Shown piece after piece: positions 42,266-51,084 of a DNA stretch of 64,000 nt. The stretch spans positions 124,001 to 188,000 of the forward strand of contig NZ_JBKHKJ010000005.1 of NCBI RefSeq assembly GCF_046546515.1. Reading direction: 5' to 3'. The translations under genes and the position numbers were made by a program. The notes below the pieces were generated by a model. It saw nothing but the letters and a program-made list of their open reading frames with translations, made no database searches and was not told where the DNA came from. Origin of the DNA: Parasediminibacterium sp046546515. Its GTDB lineage: Bacteria; Bacteroidota; Bacteroidia; Chitinophagales; Chitinophagaceae. The first letter of the stretch is position 1, and the number at the start of each line of letters is the position of its first letter.

Positions 42266-43054
42266 GTGACTATTTTAGATACAATTATAGAATACAAAAA
42301 AGGGGAAGTAGCTCAAGCCAAAGCTTTGAAAAGCATTGCCGAGCTAAAGCAAATGCCTCACTTTTCAAAACCTGCATTGTCGCTAAAGCAATTTTTGTTA
42401 GATGAAACAAAAACGGGCATTATAGCCGAATATAAACGCCAGTCGCCGTCAAAAGGCATTATCAATGCGACGGCTACTGTAGCGGAAGTAACTACGTCTT
42501 ATAGCCAAAACGGTGCATCGGGCATTTCTGTTTTAACAGACAATCATTTTTTTGGCGGCAACCTGGACGATTTGCTGGCAGCCACCATTAATGAAGTGCC
42601 TTTGCTGCGCAAAGACTTTATGATTGACGAATACCAATTGGTAGAAGCAAAGGCTTATGGTGCATCGGTCATATTGTTGATAGCGGCCTGCCTGTCGCCA
42701 GAAAGGGTAAAAGAGCTCGCCATTGAAGCTAAAAACATTGGCTTGGAAGTGTTATTAGAAATACATCATGCCGAGGAACTTCTGCACATATGTGAAGAAA
42801 TCGATATGGTTGGCGTAAATAACCGAAATTTGAAGGATTTTAAGGTAAATGTAGAGGCTTCGGCACAACTTATTAAGGAGATACCAACAAATAAAATAGC
42901 CGTGGCAGAAAGTGGCATTAGCAATACAGATACTATTGTATTTTTACGGGATGTTGGGTTCAAAGGTTTTTTGATAGGGGAGCATTTTATGAAGCAGCCT
43001 AAGCCTGCAATTGCGTTTGCCGATTTTGTGGCTGACTTGAAATTGAAGCAGTAA
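42266..43054 (+). CDS. trpC: Indole-3-glycerol phosphate synthase
   Basis: 262 residues, GTG start at 42266 fixed by the conserved N-terminus TILDTIIEYKKGEVAQAK. TIM barrel with catalytic Lys/Glu segments AEYKRQSPSKG, SVLTDNHFFGG, LLRKDFMIDEYQ, GVNNRNLKDFKVN and AVAESGISN. Monofunctional, not fused to trpF. Ends 14 bp before trpF. Confidence 0.97.
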   Translation: MTILDTIIEYKKGEVAQAKALKSIAELKQMPHFSKPALSLKQFLLDETKTGIIAEYKRQSPSKGIINATATVAEVTTSYSQNGASGISVLTDNHFFGGNLDDLLAATINEVPLLRKDFMIDEYQLVEAKAYGASVILLIAACLSPERVKELAIEAKNIGLEVLLEIHHAEELLHICEEIDMVGVNNRNLKDFKVNVEASAQLIKEIPTNKIAVAESGISNTDTIVFLRDVGFKGFLIGEHFMKQPKPAIAFADFVADLKLKQ

Positions 43055-43068
43055 AAAACTGAGGAAAG

Positions 43069-43704
43069 ATGAGAGTAAAAGTTTGTGGCATGACAAATGC
43101 AGCACAGGTAAACCAATTGGATGCCATGGGTGTAGAATTTTGCGGCTTCATTTTTTACCCTAAAAGCCCACGCTATGTGTTGAAGCATATCCCTCAAGCA
43201 GGCATCAAGAAAATAAAAGGTAAAATAAACAAGGTGGGGGTTTTTGTAAACGCCAGCCCAGATGAAATATTGCAAACGGTTGACAGTTGTGGCTTGTACT
43301 TGGTGCAGCTGCATGGCGACGAGGGGCCAAGGGCTTGCGAAAAGGTATCGGATTATATCTCGGTAATCAAAGCATTTAGGCTTACCGAGGACGATAATAT
43401 ACTTTGGAAAATAAAAGATTATGCCGATGTAGTAGATATGTTTTTGTTTGACACAGAAGGGGCAGGGTACGGTGGTACAGGCAAGAAATTTAATTGGGAC
43501 GCATTGCTGAACTTGAACATCAACAAGCCTTTTTTCTTAAGCGGTGGCATTCAACCAGCTGATGTGGATGCCTTGAAAGCCTTTAGCAAAAACCCTGTTG
43601 CCAAAGATTTATTTGCTATTGATGTAAATAGCCGCTTTGAAACCTCGCCAGGCGTAAAAGACATGGCTAAGGTCGGGAATTTTGTTACTGAAATAAAAAA
43701 GTAA
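43069..43704 (+). CDS. trpF: Phosphoribosylanthranilate isomerase
   Basis: 211 residues. Catalytic Cys in VKVCGMTNAAQVNQL and Asp in FDTEGAGYGGTGKKFNW; phosphate-binding LSGGIQPADVDAL. Typical TrpF length. 23 bp before the repeat-protein gene. Confidence 0.97.
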   Translation: MRVKVCGMTNAAQVNQLDAMGVEFCGFIFYPKSPRYVLKHIPQAGIKKIKGKINKVGVFVNASPDEILQTVDSCGLYLVQLHGDEGPRACEKVSDYISVIKAFRLTEDDNILWKIKDYADVVDMFLFDTEGAGYGGTGKKFNWDALLNLNINKPFFLSGGIQPADVDALKAFSKNPVAKDLFAIDVNSRFETSPGVKDMAKVGNFVTEIKK

Positions 43705-43727
43705 TTAGAACTATTCTATAAAAAGAA

Positions 43728-45596
43728 ATGAAGCATTTTGCAGGGATAATATTTTTCTTATTCACATTGAATATAGCACTCTTTAGCCAGTCGCAAGTGG
43801 TTACGGGGGCTGTTGCTGCAAAACCTAAATGCGCTACTACTTATTCGCCAGGAAACGTTCAAACTACATGCCCAGAATTATTGCCCAAAATAGATTCTAC
43901 AATAATTCCTGCTGCTCAGACCGATAATGCCTATACACCACAAGGTACAACCACCACTGTAAATGAAACTTATCAATACAAAACAAAAGCCCCACAGCCT
44001 TATGTGGATGGCAAGAAGGGAAGAAACGTTAAAAGCGATAATACTTACCAATACAATACAGATGCATCGAAACCTGTTTTCGATGGAAACAGTACAACTA
44101 CAACAAGTGAAGGTACATATCAATATAAAACAAGGGCGCCGCAGCCTTATGTGGATGGGAAGAAGGGAAGGAGCAAAACCACTAATAGCGGTGATACTTA
44201 CCAGTATAATTCAAATACAGCACAGCCGGTGGTAGATGGAAGCAGCACAACCACCACAAGTGAAGATACTTATCAATACAAAACAAGGGCTTCGCAGCCT
44301 TATGTAGATGGCAATAACGGCACATCTTTAACCCCGCCAGCAAGTTTCCACTACAATAGAAAAGTAGCTCCTGCAAAAGTAGCTAGCACACCAAGCACCC
44401 AATCGGGCTATGCAGTACAAAGCAGGGTGGTTACCAATCACAATGACATAGCTGCAAACGACCCTTATGATGGCGTTATTATTACGAAATGGAGAGGAAA
44501 TACTTATTATAACAAAGGCGGCAGGACTTATACAGCATGGCCGCCAACAAGCACCACCCAATCATGGAAAACAGTTGGCCCATTGCCCAAATACAGCGTG
44601 GCCGTGCCTGCTGGCAATATACCTTCTGCCCCAGCGCAACCGGCAACTAGGTGGAACAACAACGAGGTAAAAAAAAAAATCGTAGCAGCACCCAGCGGCG
44701 CACCAGCACCGTCGACTGCATCGGGGTTTAGCGAGGCAAAAGTATATGGGATGGGGATTGCAAAGCCCGTCCCTGTTACTATAGATTCAGGGGTAAAAAA
44801 GCAAGTTACTGCTCCCGTGCCTAGGCGAAAGGCATATAGGTATAAAACATACAGCAGCAGCCCTGCAAGTGTTACCCCTGATTACTCACCGCCCCTGCAA
44901 ACCACCCCTTCCTCGGGCAATTACAACGGTACTGGACAGGCGGAACAAGCTGTTACTACCCCACCACCACAGCCTGTTTCTAATACCCCTAATCCCGATA
45001 ATAGCTCGGCTACGCTTACGCCACTGAGGCCAGCAATGGTGAAACAAACTACTTCAAAACCTGCTAGGGGAAGGAAGCCCACGTCTGCAGTGCCCTGCAA
45101 TTGCCCTGCCATAGGTACAGATGCTGCCAATGGGCAGGATGCCCAGCAACAAAATACAACACAGCAACAGCCGCAAAATACGGGTACGCCATCGGGCTTG
45201 AGGCCAGATTATAAAGTAACCCTAGCGCCAGACGGCAAGTATAATGTTACTTTTGCCAGCGGTAACAGCAGCGTTACGCTTACACCATTTGGGAGGATTG
45301 CCAGCACATCGGTTCCATCTGGCACAGGTACACCCCAATATAATTACCGGGGATTAATGGATAATGTAGGTACTTTGCCCATGCAATATACTTATGAAGG
45401 CAGGGTGTCCTCGGTAGGCAGCACGCCCATAGGGTATAACTACAATGGCAATATTGCTTCCATAGGTGGTATGCCCTTGTCTTACAATTACAATGGCACA
45501 ATTGATAAAATAGGCACTACAAAAGTCTTGTACGATGCCAATGGGGGCGTTAATGGCACCAGCAATTCAAACCCGATCATTGCGATGAAGCAATAA
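43728..45596 (+). CDS. Secreted Pro/Thr-rich repeat protein inside the trp operon
   Basis: 622 residues, no enzyme family recognised. A Sec-type signal (FAGIIFFLFTLNIALFSQSQ) is followed by tandem units of about 30 residues built on TYQYKTRAPQPYVDG and TYQYNSNTAQPVVDG at about 75-200. Next is a long disordered Pro/Ala/Thr-rich region. At 530-600 there is a second array of about 20-residue units of the form YNYNGxIxxIGxxPL. The latter recalls YNY-G repeat proteins of the phylum. It starts 23 bp after trpF and precedes trpB, so it should be transcribed with tryptophan genes. Role unknown; probably extracellular or surface structural. Confidence 0.8.
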   Translation: MKHFAGIIFFLFTLNIALFSQSQVVTGAVAAKPKCATTYSPGNVQTTCPELLPKIDSTIIPAAQTDNAYTPQGTTTTVNETYQYKTKAPQPYVDGKKGRNVKSDNTYQYNTDASKPVFDGNSTTTTSEGTYQYKTRAPQPYVDGKKGRSKTTNSGDTYQYNSNTAQPVVDGSSTTTTSEDTYQYKTRASQPYVDGNNGTSLTPPASFHYNRKVAPAKVASTPSTQSGYAVQSRVVTNHNDIAANDPYDGVIITKWRGNTYYNKGGRTYTAWPPTSTTQSWKTVGPLPKYSVAVPAGNIPSAPAQPATRWNNNEVKKKIVAAPSGAPAPSTASGFSEAKVYGMGIAKPVPVTIDSGVKKQVTAPVPRRKAYRYKTYSSSPASVTPDYSPPLQTTPSSGNYNGTGQAEQAVTTPPPQPVSNTPNPDNSSATLTPLRPAMVKQTTSKPARGRKPTSAVPCNCPAIGTDAANGQDAQQQNTTQQQPQNTGTPSGLRPDYKVTLAPDGKYNVTFASGNSSVTLTPFGRIASTSVPSGTGTPQYNYRGLMDNVGTLPMQYTYEGRVSSVGSTPIGYNYNGNIASIGGMPLSYNYNGTIDKIGTTKVLYDANGGVNGTSNSNPIIAMKQ

Positions 45597-45610
45597 GGTT
45601 ACCTTTTTTT

Positions 45611-45642
45611 GATTTGATAACTTTACAAAAGTTGCCAAATCT
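45611..45642. repeat. GATTTG...CAAATC palindromic repeat
   Basis: GATTTGATAACTTTACAAAA followed by GTTGCCAAATC forms an imperfect hairpin. Related copies are at 34629-34660 and 52268-52299. The remaining 45643-45870 gap before trpB holds a TTTGTGTTTCTTTGCG-type repeat and no gene. Confidence 0.7.
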
Positions 45643-45870
45643 GATAGTTCACCCATCAGTAAATGTATTGCTTATTTAGCCTAGCTGCACCGTTCTTTGT
45701 ACCCTTTAAGTGGAACGTTTTACTTAAAAGAGTGTTTCCTTTGTGTTTCTTTGCGAAAACACTTTGTGTACTTTGTGATTAAACATCCGCTTAAAACTAT
45801 ACAAAGATGTTTATGCCTATTCTGAACAACTTATTTTCAGATTATTTTTTAAAAGAAGAATTCTAGATAT

Positions 45871-47097
45871 ATGATGACAATAGAAACATTAGAACCTGCA
45901 ACTATTCAGCAGGCACTTTTTCAAAACCCTGATGAACATGGGTACTACGGAAGTTTTGGTGGTGCGTACATACCCGAGATGCTGCAACGGAACGTGGCGG
46001 AATTAAGAGCGGCATACTTGGAAATAATGGATGAGCCATCCTTTAAGCAGGAATTTAACCAGCTATTAAAAGACTATGTAGGCCGCCCAACGCCTTTGTT
46101 TTATGCGGAAAGATTAAGCAAAGAGTTGAACAGCAACATTTACCTGAAAAGGGAAGACCTTTGCCACACGGGCGCACATAAAATAAACAACACTATCGGG
46201 CAAATTTTGCTGGCTATCCGCTTGGGCAAGAAAAGGATTATTGCCGAGACAGGAGCAGGGCAGCATGGCGTGGCAACAGCTACTGTTTGCGCACTGAAAG
46301 GCATGGAGTGCATTGTATATATGGGCGAAAAAGACATTGAGCGCCAAGCACCCAATGTAGCGAGGATGAAACTATTGGGGGCAAAAGTAATACCTGCCAC
46401 TAGCGGCAGCAAAACCCTGAAAGATGCGACCAATGAAGCCATAAGGGATTGGATAAATAACCCAATAGATACCCATTACATTATAGGAAGCGTAGTAGGC
46501 CCGCATCCCTACCCAGACATGGTAGCCCGTTTTCAAAGCGTTATCAGCAAAGAGATAAAAGAACAATTATTGGAGAAAACGGGTAGCGAAAACCCAACGC
46601 ATGTAGTAGCTTGTGTAGGTGGCGGCAGCAATGCAGCAGGTGCATTTTATCATTACTTAGATGAACTAGATGTGCAATTGGTAGCCGTGGAAGCAGCAGG
46701 ACATGGTATTTATTCTGGCATGAGCGCAGCTACCACCCAGCTGGGGAAACCCGGCGTGTTGCACGGCAGCAAAAGCTTGGTAATGCAAACGAAAGACGGG
46801 CAAGTGGTGGAGCCACATAGTATTTCCGCAGGGCTTGATTATCCAGGCATAGGGCCATTGCACGCCAACCTCTTTAAAAGTGGCAGGGGAGTATTCCTAA
46901 GTGCCACGGATGAAGAAGCCTTGGAAGCAGCGTTCCATTTGTCGAAGATAGAAGGCATTATCCCCGCCTTGGAAACAGCCCATGCCTTGTCTGCCTTGAA
47001 AAATTTGGAACTTACCCCAAAAGATGTGGTTGTGGTTTGCTTGAGTGGCAGGGGCGACAAAGACTTGGCAACGTATATGAAAGCGATGGGATTATAA
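45871..47097 (+). CDS. trpB: Tryptophan synthase beta chain
   Basis: 408 residues. PLP-dependent enzyme joining indole and serine. PLP Lys in HTGAHKINNTIGQ, phosphate-binding GGGSNAAGAFYHY, YYGSFGGAYIPEM at the N-terminus and the cation-site region AGLDYPGIGP. Standard TrpB1 length. ATG at 45871 or 45874. Separated from trpA by 55 bp. Confidence 0.98.
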   Translation: MMTIETLEPATIQQALFQNPDEHGYYGSFGGAYIPEMLQRNVAELRAAYLEIMDEPSFKQEFNQLLKDYVGRPTPLFYAERLSKELNSNIYLKREDLCHTGAHKINNTIGQILLAIRLGKKRIIAETGAGQHGVATATVCALKGMECIVYMGEKDIERQAPNVARMKLLGAKVIPATSGSKTLKDATNEAIRDWINNPIDTHYIIGSVVGPHPYPDMVARFQSVISKEIKEQLLEKTGSENPTHVVACVGGGSNAAGAFYHYLDELDVQLVAVEAAGHGIYSGMSAATTQLGKPGVLHGSKSLVMQTKDGQVVEPHSISAGLDYPGIGPLHANLFKSGRGVFLSATDEEALEAAFHLSKIEGIIPALETAHALSALKNLELTPKDVVVVCLSGRGDKDLATYMKAMGL

Positions 47098-47152
47098 TAA
47101 GTTATACAGCCTTTTAATTTAAAATTCAAAATTCAGAACTTAAAATAACAGG

Positions 47153-47944
47153 ATGAGTAAACTACAATCCGTTTTTCAACATAAATCGAATAATGTTTTA
47201 AATGTCTATTGCACGGCAGGCTACCCAAATTTGGATAGTACCATTCCTATTATGCAAGCATTAGAAGCCAATGGAGTTGACATTATAGAGCTGGGTATGC
47301 CTTATAGCGACCCTTTGGCCGATGGCCCCGTAATACAAGCCAGTGGCTCACAAGCATTGGCAAATGGCATGACTATAGCAAAACTATTTGAACAGTTGAA
47401 AACCTTTACCCCCCCTTTAGGGGATGTTGGCGGGTGGCGGGGTGCTGCCCTTATCCTTATGGGTTATATGAACCCGGTTTTACAATATGGCTTTGAACGG
47501 TTTTGTGCCGATGCGGCAGCAGTAGGCGTTGATGGATTGATACTACCTGATTTGCCAGAATATGAATTTGAAACAGAATACGGTGCTATCATTAAAAAAT
47601 ATGGACTTGATTTTATCTTCTTGGTAACGCCAGAAACAAGCGAGGAGCGTGTTAGGAAATTAGATGCTCTAAGTAGTGGTTTTTTATACGCTGTTTCCTC
47701 ATCTTCTACCACGGGTAATGAAAAAGATTTTGGTGCTGTTGAAAAATATTTGCAAAGGCTACAGTCCCTTCAATTGAAAAACCCAATATTGGTGGGTTTT
47801 GGCATAAAAGACAAAGCCACTTTTGATGCGGCATGCAAATATGCCAATGGAGCCATTATTGGGACAGCATATATAAAAGCATTGGATGGGGCTGCGGATG
47901 TTGCTTTGGCAACAAAAAACTTTTTAGAAAGTGTTTTATTGTAA
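47153..47944 (+). CDS. trpA: Tryptophan synthase alpha chain
   Basis: 263 residues. Catalytic Glu and Asp in DIIELGMPYSDPLADGPVIQ, LMGYMNPVLQYGFERF, and GFGIKDKATF are intact. Between LKTF and LILMGY, where relatives have a short ordinary strand, the gene carries TPPLGDVGGWRGAA. That segment is encoded by a CCCCCCTTTAGGGG-type palindromic repeat (47409-47442) of the intergenic family. The repeat keeps the frame, and the protein looks otherwise functional. hisH follows after 28 bp. Confidence 0.97.
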   Translation: MSKLQSVFQHKSNNVLNVYCTAGYPNLDSTIPIMQALEANGVDIIELGMPYSDPLADGPVIQASGSQALANGMTIAKLFEQLKTFTPPLGDVGGWRGAALILMGYMNPVLQYGFERFCADAAAVGVDGLILPDLPEYEFETEYGAIIKKYGLDFIFLVTPETSEERVRKLDALSSGFLYAVSSSSTTGNEKDFGAVEKYLQRLQSLQLKNPILVGFGIKDKATFDAACKYANGAIIGTAYIKALDGAADVALATKNFLESVLL

Positions 47945-47972
47945 GCTTTTTAAAACACATTAACTATTAATA

Positions 47973-48620
47973 ATGGAAAATACAACTTCAAATAATGCTT
48001 CTATTTCAAAAAGTAATAGCAGCATCGTCATTATTAAATACAATGCAGGCAACATTCAAAGTGTGCTTTATGCACTTGAAAGGATAGGGGGTGCAGCCAC
48101 GGTAACAGATGATCACGAAGCCATCATGGCTGCGGACAAAGTTATTTTCCCCGGCGTGGGCGAAGCCAGCAGTGCGATGAATAGCTTGAAAGAAAATAAC
48201 TTGGATGCAGTTATTAAAAATCTGAAACAACCCGTGCTGGGCATTTGCGTGGGTATGCAGTTGCTGTGTGCTTTTTCTGAGGAAAATGATACCCCCTGCC
48301 TTGGCATATTGGAACAACCAGTAAAATTATTCAAGCCAAACATGGATGAGCAGGGCATAAAAGTGCCCCAAATTGGGTGGAATACCATTTACAACCTGCA
48401 ATCACCCTTGATGGCTGGCTTGGAAGAAGACAGTTACTGCTATTTTGTACATAGTTATTATGTGCCTTTAAGCCCATATACCATTGCCACTACCAACTAT
48501 GTGCAGCCGTATAGTGCGGCTTTCCATAAAGACAATTTTTATGGTTTGCAGTTCCATGCGGAAAAGTCTGCAAAGGTTGGTGAACAAATATTGAGAAATT
48601 TTATAAAAATAGATAAGTAG
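47973..48620 (+). CDS. hisH: Imidazole glycerol phosphate synthase, glutaminase subunit
   Basis: 215 residues. IIKYNAGNIQSVLYALERIG, nucleophile Cys in GICVGMQLLCAFSEE and the catalytic His/Glu in LQFHAEKSAKVG. Feeds ammonia to HisF for imidazole ring formation. Its start 28 bp after trpA joins histidine genes to the trp operon. Confidence 0.96.
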   Translation: MENTTSNNASISKSNSSIVIIKYNAGNIQSVLYALERIGGAATVTDDHEAIMAADKVIFPGVGEASSAMNSLKENNLDAVIKNLKQPVLGICVGMQLLCAFSEENDTPCLGILEQPVKLFKPNMDEQGIKVPQIGWNTIYNLQSPLMAGLEEDSYCYFVHSYYVPLSPYTIATTNYVQPYSAAFHKDNFYGLQFHAEKSAKVGEQILRNFIKIDK

Positions 48621-48738
48621 TAAGTAATAAGTGTTAAGTCGTAAGTAATGAATAAATGATTATTTAGTGAGTAGCTTACTTAAACATTTACTACTTATGG
48701 CTTACTACTTATCACTTACGACTTACCACTTATGACTT
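48616..48738. repeat. TAAGTCGTAAGT-type palindromic repeat reaching into hisA
   Basis: About 120 bp of AGTAAGTAATAAGTGTTAAG words and their inverse TTACTACTTATCACTTACGA, then CTTATGACTTATGACTTAC. It runs from the hisH stop to the hisA start codon, whose ATG lies within the last repeat unit. Confidence 0.75.
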
Positions 48739-49479
48739 ATGACTTACAACTTTATCATTCCCGCTATAGACATCATTGATGGCAAATGCGTACGACTTAC
48801 ACAAGGTGATTATGCCCAGAAAACCATTTACAACGAAAGCCCGCTAGAAGTAGCCAAGCAGTTTGAAGCCGCTGGCCTGCAAAGGCTGCATTTAGTAGAT
48901 TTAGACGGGGCAAAAGCCGGGGCTGTAAAAAATTGGAAAGTTCTGGAAGCAATAGCATCTAATACCAGTTTGGTAATAGACTTTGGTGGCGGCATTAAAA
49001 CACAAAAAGATGTGGATATTGTCTTTCAATCTGGGGCGGCTTTGGCAACAGTGGGCAGCATTGCCGTGAAGGACAAGCCTACTTTTACGAGTTGGCTTCA
49101 AGAATATGGGGCGGGTAAATTTTTGCTTGGCGCAGATGTAAAAGATGAAATGATAGCAATAGGGGGGTGGTTAGAGACTACGAAAATCAATATCTATGAC
49201 TTTATAGAAAGCTATATACAGCTTGGCGTGCAACAAATATTTTGCACGGATGTAAGCAAAGACGGAAAGCTAGAAGGCCCATCGCTTGAGTTATATAAAA
49301 ACATCATTGCCAAATTCCCCACGCTACACTTGATAGCCAGTGGCGGCGTTGCCAATATAGATGATGTATATCAATTGCAAGAAGCTGGCTGCACTGGCGT
49401 GATTATTGGCAAAGCCATCTATGAAAATAGAATTTCGTTGGAGGAATTGAGACAAATAGCTTCGCTTAAAAAAGAGTAG
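48739..49479 (+). CDS. hisA: ProFAR isomerase (HisA)
   Basis: 246 residues. TIM barrel with two phosphate sites: IPAIDIIDGKCVRLTQGDY, DLDGAKAG, IDFGGGIKTQKDVD, DVSKDGKLEGPS and ASGGVANIDDVY. The start codon and the first three codons (ATG ACT TAC AAC) come from the upstream repeat array. 21 bp before hisF. Confidence 0.97.
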   Translation: MTYNFIIPAIDIIDGKCVRLTQGDYAQKTIYNESPLEVAKQFEAAGLQRLHLVDLDGAKAGAVKNWKVLEAIASNTSLVIDFGGGIKTQKDVDIVFQSGAALATVGSIAVKDKPTFTSWLQEYGAGKFLLGADVKDEMIAIGGWLETTKINIYDFIESYIQLGVQQIFCTDVSKDGKLEGPSLELYKNIIAKFPTLHLIASGGVANIDDVYQLQEAGCTGVIIGKAIYENRISLEELRQIASLKKE

Positions 49480-49500
49480 CAGCATAGTTAATATTGAAAA

Positions 49501-50289
49501 ATGGAAGAAAATAAACAACATTTTGCCAGTTCACTAGCCAAGCGCATCATCCCATGCCTTGACATAAGGGACGGAAGGACAGTGAAAGGGGTGAATTTTG
49601 AAAATATCAGGGATGCAGGCGACCCGGTAGAACTCGGTGCATTTTACGCAGAACAGGGTGCAGACGAATTGGTGTTCCTTGATATAACTGCTACTGTAGA
49701 AAAACGCAAAACCCTCAGCGAACTGGTAAACCGTATAGCACGCAATATCAATATCCCATTTACGGTTGGGGGAGGGGTTGGCTCGGTGGAAGATGCGTCC
49801 TTATTGCTAAAAAATGGGGCAGATAAAGTGAGCATCAACACAGCCGCATATAAAAACCCCCCATTGATAAATAACCTTGCCAAGGAATTTGGCAGCCAGT
49901 TTGTTGTGCTTGCCATTGATACAAAGCAGGAAGAAGATGGGGAATGGTATGTTTACCTAAACGGCGGTAGGGTAAAAACAGAAACCAAATGCTTGGACTG
50001 GGCCAAGAAAGCTGTAGCATCAGGGGCAGGTGAAATATTGCTTACTTCCATGAACCACGATGGTACAAAACAAGGTTTTGCACTGGATATTACAAGGCTA
50101 TTAAGCGAAACATTGCCTGTACCTATAATAGCAAGCGGTGGCGGTGGCACTATGCCCCATTTTGTTGATGTATTTACGCAAGGCAAGGCAGATGCAGCAT
50201 TGGCAGCCAGTATTTTTCATTTTAAGGAAATAGCTATACCTGATCTAAAAGGGTATTTGAAGGAAAAAGGAATTCATGTAAGGGTGTGA
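49501..50289 (+). CDS. hisF: Imidazole glycerol phosphate synthase, cyclase subunit
   Basis: 262 residues. RIIPCLDIRDGRTVKGVNFE, FLDITATVEKRKTL, FTVGGGVGSVEDA, KVSINTAAYKNP, EILLTSMNHDGTKQGF and IASGGGGTMPHF cover the cyclase active site. Works with HisH, two genes upstream. Confidence 0.98.
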   Translation: MEENKQHFASSLAKRIIPCLDIRDGRTVKGVNFENIRDAGDPVELGAFYAEQGADELVFLDITATVEKRKTLSELVNRIARNINIPFTVGGGVGSVEDASLLLKNGADKVSINTAAYKNPPLINNLAKEFGSQFVVLAIDTKQEEDGEWYVYLNGGRVKTETKCLDWAKKAVASGAGEILLTSMNHDGTKQGFALDITRLLSETLPVPIIASGGGGTMPHFVDVFTQGKADAALAASIFHFKEIAIPDLKGYLKEKGIHVRV

Positions 50290-50477
50290 TTCTGAAAATT
50301 TCGCCATAGTCCTGAAAGGGCGGTATATGTAAGCGATGGGTGAAGCCCATAGAAATTTGTGTAAATAATCTTTGTCAAAAAATTCACAAGCCAATATGCT
50401 GCCGCAAGCATATTTTCGTTTTAATTTATAGGTTAGTTTTTAATATAAATAGCCGCAAATAATAATACTTTGTAAGC
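50290..50477. repeat. Gap between hisF and hisIE with a diverged palindrome
   Basis: Contains TCCTGAAAGGGCGGTATATG and GATGGGTGAAGCCCAT, a diverged relative of the CCCTGAAAGGG / CCACGGGTG repeat seen at 40.33 and 63.94 kb. The 188 bp hold no gene. Confidence 0.5.
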
Positions 50478-51074
50478 ATGGATATTGATTTTACAAAATA
50501 TGCAGATGGCCTTGTCCCGGCAATTGTGCAGGATACCATAACTGGGAAAGTGCTAATGCTAGGCTTTATGGACGAGGCGGCTTTAAGCAAAACAAAAGAT
50601 ATAAACAAAGTAACTTTTTACAGCCGCAGCAAACAAAGATTATGGACAAAAGGGGAGGAGAGCGGTAGTTTTTTATTATTGGATAGCATTGCTATTGATT
50701 GCGACAATGATACATTACTGGTAAAAGCATCCCCTGTTGGGCCTGTTTGCCATACTGGTGCCGATACCTGCTGGGGGGAAGAAAATAAAGAAACTGGCTT
50801 TTTATATTATTTAGAAAATATTATAGAGCAGCGTAGCAAGCTGGTACCAGAAATGTCTTACACAGCTAGGATGTTGGACAAAGGCATAAATAAAGTAGCA
50901 CAAAAAGTAGGCGAGGAAGCTGTAGAGCTAGTAATAGAAGCAAAAGACAATGATAAAGATTTATTTTTGGGCGAGGCTGCCGACCTTATGTTCCATTATT
51001 TGTTGCTGCTTAAAGCCAAAGGTTATAAATTGCACGAGGTAGTAGAGGTTTTACAAAAAAGGCATAAAAAATAA
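50478..51074 (+). CDS. hisIE: Bifunctional phosphoribosyl-AMP cyclohydrolase / phosphoribosyl-ATP pyrophosphatase
   Basis: 198 residues. The N-terminal HisI half has VLMLGFMDEAALSKT, FYSRSKQRLWTKGEESG and metal-binding Asp/Cys residues DCDNDTLLV and CHTGADTCW. The C-terminal HisE half has YTARMLDKGINKVAQKVGEE AVELVIEAK with the acidic MazG-like helix. Steps 2 and 3 of histidine synthesis. hisG, hisD, hisC and hisB are not in the window. Confidence 0.97.
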   Translation: MDIDFTKYADGLVPAIVQDTITGKVLMLGFMDEAALSKTKDINKVTFYSRSKQRLWTKGEESGSFLLLDSIAIDCDNDTLLVKASPVGPVCHTGADTCWGEENKETGFLYYLENIIEQRSKLVPEMSYTARMLDKGINKVAQKVGEEAVELVIEAKDNDKDLFLGEAADLMFHYLLLLKAKGYKLHEVVEVLQKRHKK

Positions 51075-51084
51075 AGATATAGGA

